This document shows, one piece after another, positions 23,604-38,336 of a stretch of DNA of 64,000 nt. Both the position numbers and the translations under genes were made by a program. Within the stretch, counting starts at the first letter, position 1; each line of letters opens with the position of its first letter. A model generated the notes under the pieces. That model did no database searches. It worked only from the letters and a program-made list of their open reading frames with translations, and had not been told where the DNA came from. This DNA comes from Sclerurus mexicanus (lineage: Eukaryota > Chordata > Aves > Passeriformes > Furnariidae): assembly GCA_013396755.1 (NCBI GenBank), contig VWZF01005188.1:124552-188551 (forward strand). Reading direction: 5' to 3'.

Positions 23604-26600
23604 CCTATAGAAATAACACTTCAAAACAGCAAGTCTATCCTGTCAGAAACCCAAATGAGAACCAACCTCCATAGTAGGCAGTCTGGAACACAACCTTCTA
23701 AACAATTCCATACAAGTAAACACACAAAACCCTTGAAAAATAAATTTATCTCAGGAAATGTAAGCAACTGAAACTTAACTAATCTCAGACTGCAATTTTA
23801 CAATAACTACAGTGATACTTCTAAATAAACATGTGGAAAAGTATCCCACAAGCTCCAGTGTTGGTTTTGGGAAGAGAAGAACCTTCTGCCAGGCTTGCTT
23901 GGGCTATGGGAAACCAAACCCATGCTTCTTCAACACCGATGGACTGAAAGAGGGAGCAGTTAATCTTCTCACCCCTCTTACACAACAAACCTAGAGACAA
24001 GTCTAAATCTTGCAAAACTTGTGAGATAACCCTCCTCTGGAGGCAACTTCTTCTTTCTGTTGAATGTAAATGGAAGGCTTTGCTGTCTAGATATCTAATT
24101 TGAGGCATCCAGTTTGGCTCCTCATTACAGCTCTGTGAAAAGAATGAATGAAGACTTTTGCAGAGCAATAGAAATTAGGGACACCAAACATAAATACTGA
24201 AAATCTGCATGTATGAATGTAAGAGAGAGAAAGATTTTGAAAATATAAGGCTGCCTTGCAAATCTCTGCTTCTTTTAGACACATTTTCACTGTTGCTATT
24301 TATATCCCAGTCCCCAGACTGAAATGGAATGGAAATTTGCTGTTTTACCACAAGGTTTTGTTGCATGTTGTGTGACCACTACTATAGCCATCACCACTGT
24401 TTGACACAGCTTCCTTTATTGTTTTTCAAAATTGGAAGTTTCTCCAACATATTTAAAGATTTGCTTTTTTGATAGAACAAAAGTAAAAGCAAGAGAAGAT
24501 GCTGAATAATATAAAAGAAGTGGCTTCTGTCGTTGCCTTTTGGTTCATTTCTTGGCTGGTCTTAGCATTTGCCTCTAACAGTGAATACAACAAAATGGTC
24601 ATAGAAAAAAAGGATTGGAACATCAGGATCATCAGCTGTATACCAACTTTGCCAAGGTGGTATACAGCTGTATTTCTTTGAAAAGACATCAGGTTCTATC
24701 AGCAAGGCCACCGCAGACTGACATTTAAAAGTCTAGTCCCCTAAAAAGGCTGCAGTTCCAAGCCCTGCCTCCTGGGGGGTTTGAACCTTTCATCAATGGC
24801 TCATTATCTGGCTGAGAATAGTGCCTCTGGCTCCCATCAACTTCCTACCAGCATGCTTAACCTCTAACTCAGGCAGGGAAAATACTGACTGGAACAACAT
24901 CCTTGAAAAGGTGCCAGTCCCTGATTTCAGTCTCTCTTCTGCCAAGGTCAAATTCTTCTCAATTTCCAAACTCCTTTCATTCAGTATTATTCCTTGTGGT
25001 TGAGAATTTCCCATGGGCACCTTCAGAACTGCTTCATCACCCTTTATACTGATCTCTTATTAAATGTTAAGTTATGAGATACTAAAATACCGTATTACAA
25101 GGTTTGGCTCTTAAACTTGCCCTGTATGAAGATGCAAAGTGCCTCTCTTCAGTGACTGTGGCTGGAATTCTGAATGAAGGCAAATCTGTTTGTGCTCAGC
25201 CAGGTGGGAGTGCTGCTGCCATTGAAGGAATTGTCCTGCCAGCAGTCCTGGCTTGACTAGATTTGCATAGCAGATGCAAAGAAACCCTGATATGCACTTT
25301 TCTACTCAGTTTATTAAACATAGTAGAAATAGTCTTTTACACAGGTATTCCACAAAATAAAGCATGCATGTTTTTTATACTTGCTTGATTTGCATTTGGT
25401 GGTTTTTCTCCTTTCACTAAGGTGTATGTGTGGTGGTTTGGTTTGATTTTGAATTACACTGCTGTGTGTTTCTCTCTTTTATTAAGTACAGTGTCCTCTT
25501 GTACTCTACTGGACAACTCTCCCCTAACTCTTTAAGCTTTTGTCCTTGCCTCCACTATGAATCTGCTGTGCCAGGTTTTCAGCTGACATAACATTGTTCA
25601 TATCCAGGAAGTTACTGAGCTCCTGCTGCTTTCCCACTTCTGTTTAACTATGGATTAAACATACAGACTCTCTTCAGCTGCCTGCAAGGTCTCTGTTTTG
25701 CTAACTGGGACTGCATTTTTCAGAAGTGACAATTTGGGAGCACACTTCTGTGAGAAAGGGGCTACTGGTACGCATCAATCCCTTGATTACTGCTTGCTTG
25801 CCAGTCTATATGGAAAAAACCCTGGGTCTCACTATCTCCATGCATAAAAGAAACAGGGTAATTTAAAACAATATCCAAAATAAATGGCAATAATAATGTG
25901 TGGAACTGTCTGAAAGCATGCTAGAGCAATTCAAGCGATATAAATCCTCCACTACAATATATGACTATAAACAATGTTGTCTGCAGGCAGTACAGATTCA
26001 AAACACTGAAAGAGAGCCATAGTTAGAGAGCCACAGAGACAGCACTACTCCTCAAAGTAACTTCAGACTAGTAAATCTGGTTGTTTCCTTGTCTCTTATC
26101 TACTCTCCTTTAGCCTCATGTGTTTTTTCAGAAAGGTGATGCTAAAGTGGTATCACATCCCAGAATATCTTCATCCTCCATGCTGGGGAAGTGTCTACAC
26201 CCCCAAATATTTCTGTTGAACCGAGTAACTTTCTGTCTTCAAAAAATATGGCTAGCAGAGTTCATTTTTTGATACTCTCCGTATGTGGAGACAAGAGGAA
26301 TCAGGAAAGGTACCTGGACTTCTGTCACACATCTGGTAAGTGGATCAATACACACTCTCCACAGAGGACATATCAATGTGTTGTTTGGTGCTTGTTGCTA
26401 CTTTTCCCACATGTTCTTCATCAGTTGTTGCAATGAGCATCTGTTGTTCTGACATAGAAATTAGTCACAAAAACCAGAGGTTATTTATGCAATACCACTG
26501 ATCTCTGATTCCAAAGTCTGGGAGGGCATTAGCTTCTAGAACTCCTACTGTCATCAGCACATACTGTGCAATAACTCCAAGAAGTTGTGTTGAGACCACA

Positions 26601-29600
26601 GAGGTAAATAAGTGTGCAGAGACTTAGGGTCAAAATGCCCTCCAAGTACCTCTCACTGCATGTAAAGGCTTGAACAAGAGAGATGTTCACAAGCTTCAGG
26701 ACTGCCTAGTACCTAACTTCTGGAGGATTATCAGCTAAATGCAAAGAAATACTTGAATATATTTTGTGGGTTTTTTTTCTGTAGATGGATATAGTTTTCC
26801 AGTATTTTTAAAAAAAATAAAAGGCATTTCTCCTATTTAAAAAACAGAGAGAATATCCTGTTTAGTCAATGATAGGCTGTGTGGCTACCTGATACCTGGA
26901 ACATGTAATTCAGGACTGGCTTGGCATAAAGGATTGTTGTATTTATTATTTATTCAGAAGTCCTACTTTTGGAGTTTATGCTGTAGATTGGTTTCAGTTT
27001 ACTTTGGGCTTTTCGTAAGAAATGAAAACTTGCAGGCATGGATGTTTGTTCAAGAGCCAACAGATGGACACAGAGAATGCATAACTTCCTTTTTCTTTAT
27101 GATTAATGCCTTTACACCTCTCATGATCTTCCAGAAGCTGCCTCATAAATGGGTCACTCACACATCACACAGGGGCTATTTCTGCATTACTCAGAACAGG
27201 CTGCAGGAACCTGCTGCAGGGCAAACTCAGCCTGCACTGTGGTCCCTTCACAGGATGCATGATACGCCTGGAGGTGGAACTGCAAAATAGACTTGCTGGT
27301 ACAGATTTGCAGAGCTGGCTTTCCAGGTATAAGCATGCTATCTAATGGTTAAAAACTTGAATTTGGTCCTCTCTATATGAAAATGCATACAGTGGATGAC
27401 TCTTCAGCAATGCAGAACAGAAGGGAAAAATGAAGAATTTGTGACTTTGTATTTGAATGAGCAAGTGAGACACCTGTTAGACTGGAAAGCCTAATTGAAT
27501 TTTCATTGAGTTCCCTTTGTGTACCATCAAGGTGTCTTTCAGGTTAAGGCATCATCCTATCAAGGCAGGTACTGAACATTTCTCAGATGAAGCACATTCT
27601 CATATCTCATTACTAAGTCATAAATCAAATCTGTTTAGGGAAATTGTTAACAGCAATGTTCAGTGAGCTGTTCCCATTAAAAGGAACATTTTTTACTTTG
27701 TTTTACTCATAGGGTTTACTCAATTTCAACAAGACCTGTTTCTCTTAATCACTTACAACCTTTTTCTGCTTTTCCCTTTGAATCTTCTGTCTCATATCTT
27801 TGTATTAATTCAAAGTCATAATTTTCACTGGCAGCTTGCTACATGGTCATATACTGACCAAAAGATTTCTGTATGAGGGAAAGGAAAATGCTTAGTAGCA
27901 AGGAGCACCTTTGATACTCCTTTGTCAAAAATAAAATCAGGAGGCCAGGCTAAACTTCACATAATATAAGTAGAGGCCATCTTGGCTGGATTATAATTAA
28001 TTTTGAATTCCTCCTGTTGCCATGACACCATGTATGAAAAGAAGTAAGCCAGGTATTGTGCAGCCCTCAAGAGCTTGTTGGAATTTTGGGTTTTGTTTCT
28101 TATGTTTAAAACAGCAAGAAAACTCCATTTCAGTGAAACAAAAGCCAGCAGTAATAGCAGAGGTTTTCCTCTCTGTGGAGTGGGAGAGGGGTACCTGCCA
28201 GATATTTTCTGAAATTTTGCTTGTTGAAGGAAATAATAATGGAGATATTTGCTTAAATTTCCTGACAAATTAAGTGATTATCACCTTTTCTAATCTTTGT
28301 GAACTACCCTCATTTAATATTCCTCTGTGGCCACCCCCTCCCGGCTGCTTCAGGGGCAGCAATCAGCCAGAGCACAGCACACAACCCACACACCCATCAC
28401 ATAAACCTTATCCTGAGCCTTCAGTACCTCTTCAGAGAAGCTAGGAGAGAATGAGTTCTTCAGGGTGGAAAAACCTATCTTACACAAAGGACATACAGCA
28501 CACTCCAGGAAGGAAAGAAAATGTTTCTGAACCTCATGTTCTGCCTGCTTTTATGGCCTCTAATGAGATTATAATACTTTTCTGTAAACAGAAAATGTTT
28601 TCTTCTCCCTACTGACACGTGGAGTTGTCCTTGCATCCAGGGGCTTCGTTTGTAGTGTTTCACATGTGGCTTTTGAATACTTTGAAACATAAAGCTCTGT
28701 AAAACCCTTCCACTGAGGCATCCTTAGTAGTTTTATTGGGAAATCCCACCCAACACAGCCTCTTGTCTGAGACCAGTAACTGTTGCTTGAAGAAACCCTG
28801 CAGTCGTCTCTGTGGGGCTGCTGCCCTGCCTGCTTGGAGAGGGTCATCTCAGCACAGACAATCATGACCACTGCTACTGAGCACTCCATGGCTCTGTGAG
28901 CTGCAGCAAAAGGTCAGGAAGGTAGCTCTCAGCTGCTTTACTGGCACTGGATAGCAGCTGGAGCTCCTCTGCAAGCCCCATATTCAAATAGGAGTATGGA
29001 AAGTCATAGTCCATCCAGCCCAGAGCAGCGTTATAACCTCATTGCCCTGTGCTGACAGGCTGCACATTTGAGGTTGCCATCAAAAAGTTTAAAGTCCTCA
29101 AGTACTGAGAGTCCTGAGGGGTCATTAAGGTATCCTATGATTTAAAGCAGATGTTTCAGGCATTTGTCAGTTTCCTTTTCCTCACAGCCACAGTTTTTCC
29201 CCACAGCTTCTGGCCAGACTCTGTGACTAGGAAGGCGTTTTCTCAGGCTTAATGGCAAAAGCTATCAAAGGGAGATGGTTGCACGCTCCCTACAGAACTC
29301 TTTAGGTTTCAAAAGAGCCCTGGGATGTCTCTAGAAGGACCAAGAATGTTGTTTGCATGTACTCTACCTTTTCACATTCAGTTTATTTCCACAGACCAAC
29401 AGCAGAGAAAATATCTGGGTTCATTGTTTCAGGGCAAGGGAGAAGCCTAATCAGAGGGCCAGTTCTCACATAAGGCACTCACATTTTAACTCAGTCACAA
29501 CTAACCCTCTGCCTTCCTTATGGAGTCTTAGTTGTAAGGAAATGCCAGTAATTGACTGTTGAACCTGCAGTCCAGCACATCCTGAGATCACAAGATAAAA

Positions 29601-32600
29601 ATTGCTGGTAAGGATGATGGCACTGAGCACCTACATACATTTTAGTCACAGTATAGGTAAAGGTGACAGAGAGAAAGGTGCTCTTTCTCAGTGCCTCTCC
29701 CTTCTGCTGCTTTGTATCTCTCTGCTTTCTGCTTCCAGTTGTGCGAAGCAGTGAAATGGTCCCTCTAAATTTGCATCTTCCAAGGGCCATTCTTCAATAC
29801 TCTGCCCCTAGAAACACCACCCTGCTGTTGGGAAGCCCAGAAGTGCTGCAAGGAATACTGAAAGGCTGGAAGCATCCTGAGTTGCAAAGGTTCCCACTTT
29901 GATTAATGCTGGGAAAATCTGCTGAAAAAAATGCATGGATATGGTGGGAGTAAAGTGTTAGTTGTCTGGTAAGATACACTGTAATCCTCTAATTGCACCA
30001 TTTTGCATAAGAAAATTCAAGGTTCTGAAAATCAGAAAAGGGTCCAGCTCAAAAACACACTCCAAACACAATCCAAACAGGCTGTAATAATTGGCATGAA
30101 CTAGAAGTTTCCTGGCAGTCCCTGGAAGTTTGGCAGGGGGATGGTGGCAGCCAGAACTGTACATTATATTTTTTTAAAAAACATTAGAGTTTGTGTTACT
30201 ATTGGGAAGATCGTGAAACATACCTCTAGGACACAAAAAATACAAGAAACTAACTTTTCACTTTGCTTTACTCAGATATACTTGGGGGTTGGGCCGGGGA
30301 AGGAAGACACATGAACTTTGGAACATATATAAATAGAGTGAGGTAAAGGCAGAAGGATTCACAGCAACTGTTACAGCTTGTCTCCCCTGCCAAACATTGA
30401 CTGTTGAATGGATGGTTATTGTTTGGACACTTGCATTGTTTCTGCTGAACATCCATATTAAGGAATACATATATGACAGTAGGCATGGGTAGAAAGGGAG
30501 AAAAGAATAGTTTGGCTCAGCTACAACATTTGTCAATTATAAAACATAGAGAAGATGCATACTATTAGCCAATAGTTACTATTTGCAACAAATTTTTAGT
30601 ATTCCCCCTTCTTCTCCCAGGTTAGTCCATGCTCTTTGAACGCGGCATTTTGAAGGAGACCTCTGGTCTGCACCTCTCATTTTACATTTGTAGACTGGAA
30701 CATCAGCTTTTGAAAGTTCAAATACTTGGGCTTTTTCCTTTTCAGAAAAGATATACACACTCTTAGAGAACACAAGCAATAACATATGTTAATATCAGAG
30801 ACTAGAACAGCCCCAGCAGAGTGTGCAGGCCCATGATAACATTGGTATTTTTAGCCGTATCTTTACAATTAGCTCTGCGGAGGCTTTGAAACACAGACTT
30901 TACCAGCTCGAGGTAGAAATCTGGTTCCCAGGGATTTCTCTGGGAAGCCTACCCACACTGAGCCATGGCGATCAGCGGCTGCTCCCTGCTGGCTCTCGGC
31001 AGCACCACTGCTCACACAGCTGCCTGGAACATCCTTCCAGGGGCCTTTGCTATGGCAGCAAGAGAAGTTTAACCCTATCTCAACTCCAGTATTGCTCACT
31101 CGACCTGTATCCCTCATTACATGAGACTTCAGTAAAATGAGTCCACTAATAATTACTAAGGCATGAAAATAAAGAAATGCTGCACTCTGCTCATCTGAGG
31201 CAATTTTAAAGGCAATTTTGCACTATGCTCATGCATTTCTCCTGTGGCTAATTCCACAAAATGACAACAGTGCTCTCAAAATAGAGTAAGACCTCAGGAT
31301 TTTGAGGCAGCCCAAGAATTTCTGCCACCCATCAAAACATCATCTTGATGGAGCAATGAGAAAAATTGTTCATAATTGTTAAGAATAATACGCAGCGGAA
31401 AGATCTCAGAACAGCTGAGCCTGCATCTTTAACTTAGACTGGTATGAGCAGATCAGGCCTACAGAACCTGCTAAATTATTGTATTTCCTTTAATGATATA
31501 TAACCTTTTCCTCTTACAGTCCACAGCAAAATCAGTCTCGTATTCTATCACACAAAACAGATCATGACAATTGAAGCAACTCACTTGCAGAGAAAACCCT
31601 GTCAGAAAAACACAGTTCTGTCACAGGTGCTCTCTTAGACAGAAGGATGAGCTCTTTGCACACCTCAAATGAAAAACCCAAACTCACTAAAAGATAATGG
31701 GAATGCTAATCTGTTTTAATGGGCTCTCAGCATCCAATTCACAGCAAAGATGGATGAAGTCCCTCATTCAAGCTTATAGGCAGTTGGTTTTACTCTTCCA
31801 GCTACTTGGGGAAAAGCAATACTTGGAAGGAGGAAGTGATTTAATTCTATTTCTAATACACTTTCTTCCATGTAAGCTACAAAAAAGATCGCAGAACCTT
31901 TATCAGTCTATTTAATATGGGCAATCTGCATTGCTTCAGGATCAGATTTCTTACTCTACAAAATTATGCAGTAGAATTTCTTCTTCCTGTAATCATATAT
32001 AAGTACACTGACTAGAAGTCACATTTGACATTTTTATGTGCAGAATCTCTTTAAAGTACACACACATCAGCGAGACACATATGTAGATCCAGATTTTAAA
32101 AAATTGCTCTGAGTGAGGACACCTAGAATTTACTCCCAGCAGCTCTCTTCACTGGGATCTAGGTTCAAGTTTAACATTTATATACTGATTATAGTATTAA
32201 TTTAATGTTTTGCTTTAAAAAACAAAAGAACAAAACCCCAAGGAATACTGGAATAAATCCCCAGTTACCACATACAACTTGAGATTGTTCTCTCCTGTCA
32301 CATACCACAAAAGAACTGGACTCTATAGCCTTTTAAGTGCATTTCCATTGCCTGCATGTGTGAGTTGGTTTGCGTGATATACAGCATCTAAATATTTTGT
32401 GTATGTGCCGCATGTGTTAAGTTATAGTCATCACACACATACTCTCATCTGGAAACACCGCATGGGAGCAGGGCAACCTGGTTCTAATTTGCACCACCAA
32501 GTTTTGCCCTGCTATTTGAAAGCAGTCCTTGTGATAAGGCACTCTATGACTGTTTCCCTCAGTTTTAGCCATGTAGAAGTTATATGCCTGGACAAAGACA

Positions 32601-35229
32601 ATTGTCTAGACTTCCTCTGTCATCAAAGTGTGTGGGGAAAAACCCACATCTGAGAAGCAGCTTGAGAGGCTAAAAAAAGAGGCTAAAGTTTGTTTATACA
32701 ATTACCTTAGTAAGCGGCACAGGACAGGAAGGAAAATGTCCCAAAGATCGAGGAAACATGTCTTTGCACTGACTACCACAACTTAACGCCAGACACATGA
32801 ATGTCAAGACAATCCTCATACTTAAGTGTTGTCAGATACCAGGCTGAATCTTTGTTCCCAGAGTGCAGAATTCGGATAGCAAAGGCTTTCTTGTATAAAA
32901 TAGCCTTATCTATAATTTTCAAAAATCAACAAAAGTTGTCATCAGTTTCAATATATCCTGCACAAAGTAACTCTGGGTACAGATGCAGTACTAACAGGCA
33001 AGTACCCACAGCACAAAAATCTCCTATGAGATACTTCCTAGTTGATCTCCAATTAAAAAAATCAAAATCAAGAAAGGTGCTTTGTGGATGTTGTGGACAT
33101 ACTGTGCTTGCAGGTTGGCAGTGAGAATTTCTAGCACTACCCCCATACACGTGTGTGTACATAATACAACTTTCACCATCACATCTCCACTAGTACCACT
33201 ATAACCAGCAGAATGCTAGAACTAGCACAAAGTTTTTGTGCTGTGCAATTCTATTGCCTCAATCTTTCAGTTCTTACAGGACAGTTACAGACATGATTTT
33301 GACCTGAACTCTCCCATCCAAAGCTCAGGTACACTTCAGGAGTTACTCTGAGGCTGGGGCCTCTCCTAGCAGAACTTACTGCTATGGATGTTGATCACCT
33401 CTGGCGGCTGAATGGTTCTGGACACTGTTTACTAGAACATATATGGGCTAGAAGTTTGCCACTTAATAATTCAACTTAAATGTTCTAATTTTAGACGAGT
33501 GTTACTCAAGAGTTTCTGCAGTGCTTGATTCTGTGACAACAGACAGTTGTGCAGAAACCCAGACACATGGCTAAAGGCACAGGTTAGAAAATCCTTCTAC
33601 AGCAAGGCAACCTGAACCCAGCAGATACTGAGGAAATGCCCACGAGCTAAATGTTACTAAACTACATGATTACTGCATGTGACTGAAAAATAATCCTACT
33701 CTCTGAGAGAACTGCAATACAAAACATATCCTGATTGGAAGAAACAGACTGTGGGAGTAGCAGAAGCAAACAGAAAGATGATTTTGTTACCAATACCTGC
33801 TTATAGAACAGGTCAACCCCNCCCCCCCCACCGTGGCCTTCATAGACTATTTTCTGCCCAATTAATTGAACAAAATATCTAAACTGATCTTACCCTTATG
33901 GAGAAAAACCATTATGCCCTGTGAAAACAAAAGAAGGAATGACTGAGTAGCAGCTATTAAGAGGCCTTAATTTTTCTAAAATTGTCAAGTATAAAGCACA
34001 TAGATGCATATTATTTAAGCACACCATTTTCTTGAAGAAATTGCACCTGTGTTTTTTTGTTTTTTTCTATAGGTACAGACAAATTGCATCCTAACAAGTG
34101 AGAAAGAAACTATGGAACTGAAGGATAGTCTGTGTCCTCAATTGCAGTTTAGGCAAAATGCAGAGTGCCTGCAGATGGAGTCAAGAACACAGGAGCCCAT
34201 TACCACTGTCAGTTAAGTACGCTCTGTTGTTCAGGAGATTGGGCTTTGACCTTAATAGTTTCACTTCTACATCACTAAATTGAGGGGACTACAAGCTACT
34301 CACAGCCACCTCCATCAGATCTAAACCTGTGGTGCAAGAATATACACATACCTTGGAGTGATCCTTGGGGCAGGACATTCACCTGGCCAGAGCATCCATC
34401 AGTGGACTGCAACAGGAGCTGGACCAAGGACTCAGCTGTGGGTCAAATTAGCTCTCAAGATACTCAGATTCACTCTTTCAGCTAAGCTGGAAGACGGTGA
34501 GTCAGAAACCACAATTACACCCAGAAGTGTAGCAGGTGGTCTCCAGGCTGTGCTTGCTCTGAAGGACTGGGAGGCAGAGAAGCACAGGGAGTCCTACTAT
34601 AACAGAAGTACTTTTCTTTAGTGTACATACAGAACTGAAAAGTCATTATGAAGAATCACAGGAGACACACTCATTTAAAATATCTATTGAAATTACAAAT
34701 TAAACTCTTCGGTATGATTCAAAGTACAAAACACCACATTAAAAGGCATTCAACAGCTCTTTTATACATCACAGTGTTAGTGGCACAAAATGTACTTACA
34801 TTTCAAATACATCAACAGAACTATTTTTACACTGATCAAATACATTATTTATACATATGCATGACTCCTTCATGCTTATCCCTATACAAGTTTAAAATAC
34901 ATCATGATAAAATGATCAAGAAAGGTTCAGTTATGTACCACGTACCTGTACCTAATGTTCCTGGAATTCTTATAAGAGATACACAAATCAAAGCAATAGT
35001 GAAGACCACAGGGCTCTAAACACAAACAGCATGCCTTACTTAGTATAAGTGCATTAGCAATTAAGCGCTGATACAGGCTTTTTTTATGTCAATATCACTG
35101 TCATCAACTGTATTCTACTTGTTTTCCTCAGGCTTTCAGATTATGAAATTATGTATATGAAATGTACGAACTTTGGTTTTAAAAAAGCAAACCTGCACAA
35201 AGCTTTATCCATGCTGCACCTCACTGGGA
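23604..35229. other. intergenic DNA downstream of RNF144A, no gene seen
   Basis: About 11.6 kb with only short frames (124 codons at most) and no recognisable exons, RNA genes or confident repeats. Base composition is similar to the rest of the intergenic sequence. A poly-C tract with one unresolved base lies near 33827-33839. The far end may include some RNF144A 3' UTR if a more distal poly(A) site is used. Confidence 0.55.
33827..33839. repeat. poly-C run with an unresolved base (N)
   Basis: A run of C bases is interrupted by N at 33831, the only ambiguous base in the window. It probably marks an assembly or sequencing uncertainty in the homopolymer rather than biology. Confidence 0.9.
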
Positions 35230-35250
35230 TAATGGCCTACATTAAATACA

Positions 35251-35256
35251 TTTATT
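35251..35256 (-). terminator. candidate poly(A) signal AATAAA for RNF144A
   Basis: Minus-strand AATAAA followed about 20-35 bases later by a GTGAGGTG-type GT-rich segment, a plausible cleavage context. Other AATAAA copies exist closer to the stop codon, so this may be one of several sites. Confidence 0.35.
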
Positions 35257-35677
35257 CCTATACATAAAAGGCCTACAGATGAAATGCACAGAACTTAATT
35301 TTTATCTACCTGCCCATAACAATTTTTTAAAAAAGCACTTTGTATTTTTCTGATCTATAAATATTTTATCCTGTCAGCTCCATAAATGAGGATTTTCACT
35401 AATTTTGATTGTTTGCTGAATGTCAGCAGTAGTAAGTTGATTCAGTCAGCTGTTATTTGGGATTTTGCCTAATTCATAAACCAGAGTATTTGAGGAAGGA
35501 TCATGCTACTTGGTATGTGAGGGAAAGCATACCAAATTCTTGACATACTAAAGTCAGTAGTATGACATTTCAGGATGAATGCCAACATGAATAAAATTGA
35601 AATATTAACATAAAACTACAGTAAGCTTTTATATATAATTGTTTATCAACTCTTGAAGAGCCTCAAAACCGATAAGT

Positions 35678-35800
35678 CTGCCCTCACAGCCCTCCTGTGA
35701 AGGAGGTAAACATTGGTCCAGCCATTTAAAAGACATCTAAATTGAGATCAAAGGAGATAAGTGACTTGTCCAATGTCACAGGGGAAAACCGATGCTGCCA
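35678..35800 (-). repeat. MIR-like SINE relic
   Basis: On the minus strand the core reads TGTGACATTGGACAAGTCAC, then 'ttatctcctttgatctcaattt', close to the MIR core 'tgtgaccttgggcaagtcacttaacctc...ctcagttt'. It continues to a relic of the 'taaaatggggataa...tacctac' part and ends near 'acaggagggctgtgagg', matching the 'atagggttgttgtgagg' block. This is an ancient amniote-wide tRNA-derived SINE type. It lies in sense orientation in the inferred RNF144A 3' UTR. Borders are approximate. Confidence 0.6.
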
Positions 35801-35999
35801 CCATTGAAGTTGATGTGGGCTGTGCTCCTGATCTCCCTCAGGACTGACTTCAGCCCAGTTAATGAGTGGCAAGCCTAGGGAAATCCAAAGCCTCTGGAGT
35901 CGGGACTCAACACTCACTGAACATGACACCACTTCACGCAGAACATGCAAACGAGGTACTGTTAGAAACTCCATTAAAAACAGTATCTAGGAATGGGCC

Positions 36000-36064
36000 A
36001 TTCACTTAAGAGTTGAATGATTCTTGTGGGCCCCTTCCCACTCAGAATATTCTGTGATTCTGTG
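36000..36064 (+). mobile_element. CR1 LINE terminal fragment
   Basis: Plus-strand text AGTTGAATGATTCTTGTGGG followed by 'ccccttcccactcagaatattctgtgattctgtg' is a standard CR1 end with its short-repeat tail. Only about 60 bp are clear; the left edge is uncertain. It is antisense to the RNF144A transcript. Confidence 0.8.
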
Positions 36065-38304
36065 TGAATGCAAAACCCCTAAATAATAGCATAACCATAA
36101 AAATGCAACAGAAATCATGCTTTGATACTTATTTTTCTGGTGGAAATCTAAAAAGCCATAGATGTTGTAACAGAATTTAATTTGAAAAGCAGCAAAAACA
36201 AACATTCACTTTCCCATGGCAGGGGGTTTAAATGTCAGAGTTTAAAATAATGTATTTACAATTCAATTTCAGGGTATTAAATGTCACAGTATCAACATAA
36301 GCTGTAACATAAAAACACTCTGAACATAATACATTACCACCAAAAGTTGCTACTTTGGAACCAAATCAGCATTACAAAAATAAAATAATAATAACAAACA
36401 AAAAATCCCCGAGAATACAGATGGAATGACATTTAGCAAAACTGAAAAGACTCGGTATTTGGTAAATATATGTAGGCATACAGTCTATCCCAACAGCCAG
36501 GATGTGAAACAAGAGCTGCATCACAAAAATCTCCAGCAGCAATTCAAGTATGTTGAGATCAGAGATATAATGACATGCTTTTCTGGTTATATTTAATGTT
36601 ACCTGTGAGCATCATTTCTAAATTATTATTTTTAAATATCTGTCTTTTAAAGTTCTTCTTTCCTTTGTCTTTTAAATCTGGAAACGCATTAATTTTGACA
36701 TTGATTATTAACTGGCCACACAATACTTTGGAAAGCTCAAGTTTTGCTGTATTGACATATAAAGGCTAAGAAAGGCACAGAGAATATAAACCTCATCATA
36801 CCAGGATGCTCAAATACTGTTCACACACCAGTGAACCCCTGCTGTTTACTACGATCTCAGCAGTATACATATGTGGTCATCAGAGTCACAGCCACAATAA
36901 GGCAAAATCCCTTAGTGCCCCCAATTAGAAAACTAATAACCCATGAAGTCTTTACATCCTGTTGTCCAGTTTTTTTCTTTTCTCCAGTTAAACAGAATTA
37001 TAAGGCCAAGGAGTTCAAGTTTATCTGCAGGAAGCTGTTCTTCACAGGTTTTCTGCACACTGAAGCTATGACTCAGGACAGAGCCAGAGGGAGATAAGCA
37101 CTTCACTGCCTGCTGAACTCAGCAGAGCTTCAGACACCCTTGGGGCTGGCACACAGGGATCAAATGCACTACCCAGGCCCTCCTACAGATATTTTTGAAG
37201 AATGAAGCAATTTTTAATAACAAATACTAAAAATACACAGGTAACAAAAGATCTTAACAGTGCATTGCCATAAAAAAAATCTGAAGATATCACAAGGAGT
37301 TCAGATTTGCTGGAAACAACTATCCTTTTTCTTCATGTTATAATAGCTGAACTCATTAAAATCAAGCCAAATGAGTTAACTGCAGATAACCTCCAGCTCC
37401 TAGAGCTAAAATTTGTGGTTAGACACAACTTGAATTTGGATAGGATTAAATGTGGAAGATGGGGTAGGAGAATAGTTTTATAATAAGATAGTGGCTCTTT
37501 TCAAACTGCGCCCTACAATATTTTTATTTAACAGATAGTGTAAAACAAAAGAGTAATTTTTTATGCTTGAGTTATGAAAATATATTCCCATCCTGTGACA
37601 GCAGACAGAAACAGTTGCAATTAAGGGTTTTAAGACATTTTCAGTGTAAAGTTATCCTGGCTTCAAGATATCCATCCACCTCAGTACATTGCTGATGCAC
37701 AGAAATAAATGATGAAAAAAATGCAGTCAAACTTCAGTCCACAAGCCACTCAAAAGAATGTTTTCCTTCAGTACTACAGACATACACACTGTTTCAGGTG
37801 CTTCATATTTCATGGCAAGAAGTTATTACTCAAATTTCTGTAGGCTTTAAAATCAAAGCAAAATGACTCAACAAAATATTTCAAGAAAAACCACAATGAT
37901 GTAGTATGTTGGACTAGCACACTTTACCACTCTGAAAACACAGCACTGAATACTGTAAAACTATCATGTGATTATTTTTCAAATAAAAACTTATTTTATC
38001 ACAGTATTGTTATTAACACAATACACCACATATCATACAATATTAAGTCTGAAAACGGGCTAAGTAGTTTAAATGTAAAATACAACTTCCACGTATATCC
38101 CAGGTATTTTATTACTAACTATAGGGATAACCATGACGTATTTTTATATTTAAAAGGAAAGATTCATTGATAACCCAAGAATCTGCTAAATATTAAAGTT
38201 AGTCCTGTATTTTTTAATAATTGCCCTAAAGACAGAAGCAAGCTATCCTGAACTTTCAAAATATTTCAATAGCACAGCTATTTACACATTTGGTTTAAAT
38301 AGGA

Positions 38305-38336
38305 TTATATATATATCTATATCTATATATCTATAA
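38305..38336. repeat. TA/TATC microsatellite in 3' UTR
   Basis: TATATATATATC and TATATC units over about 30 bp, in the inferred RNF144A 3' UTR. A simple repeat. Confidence 0.85.
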
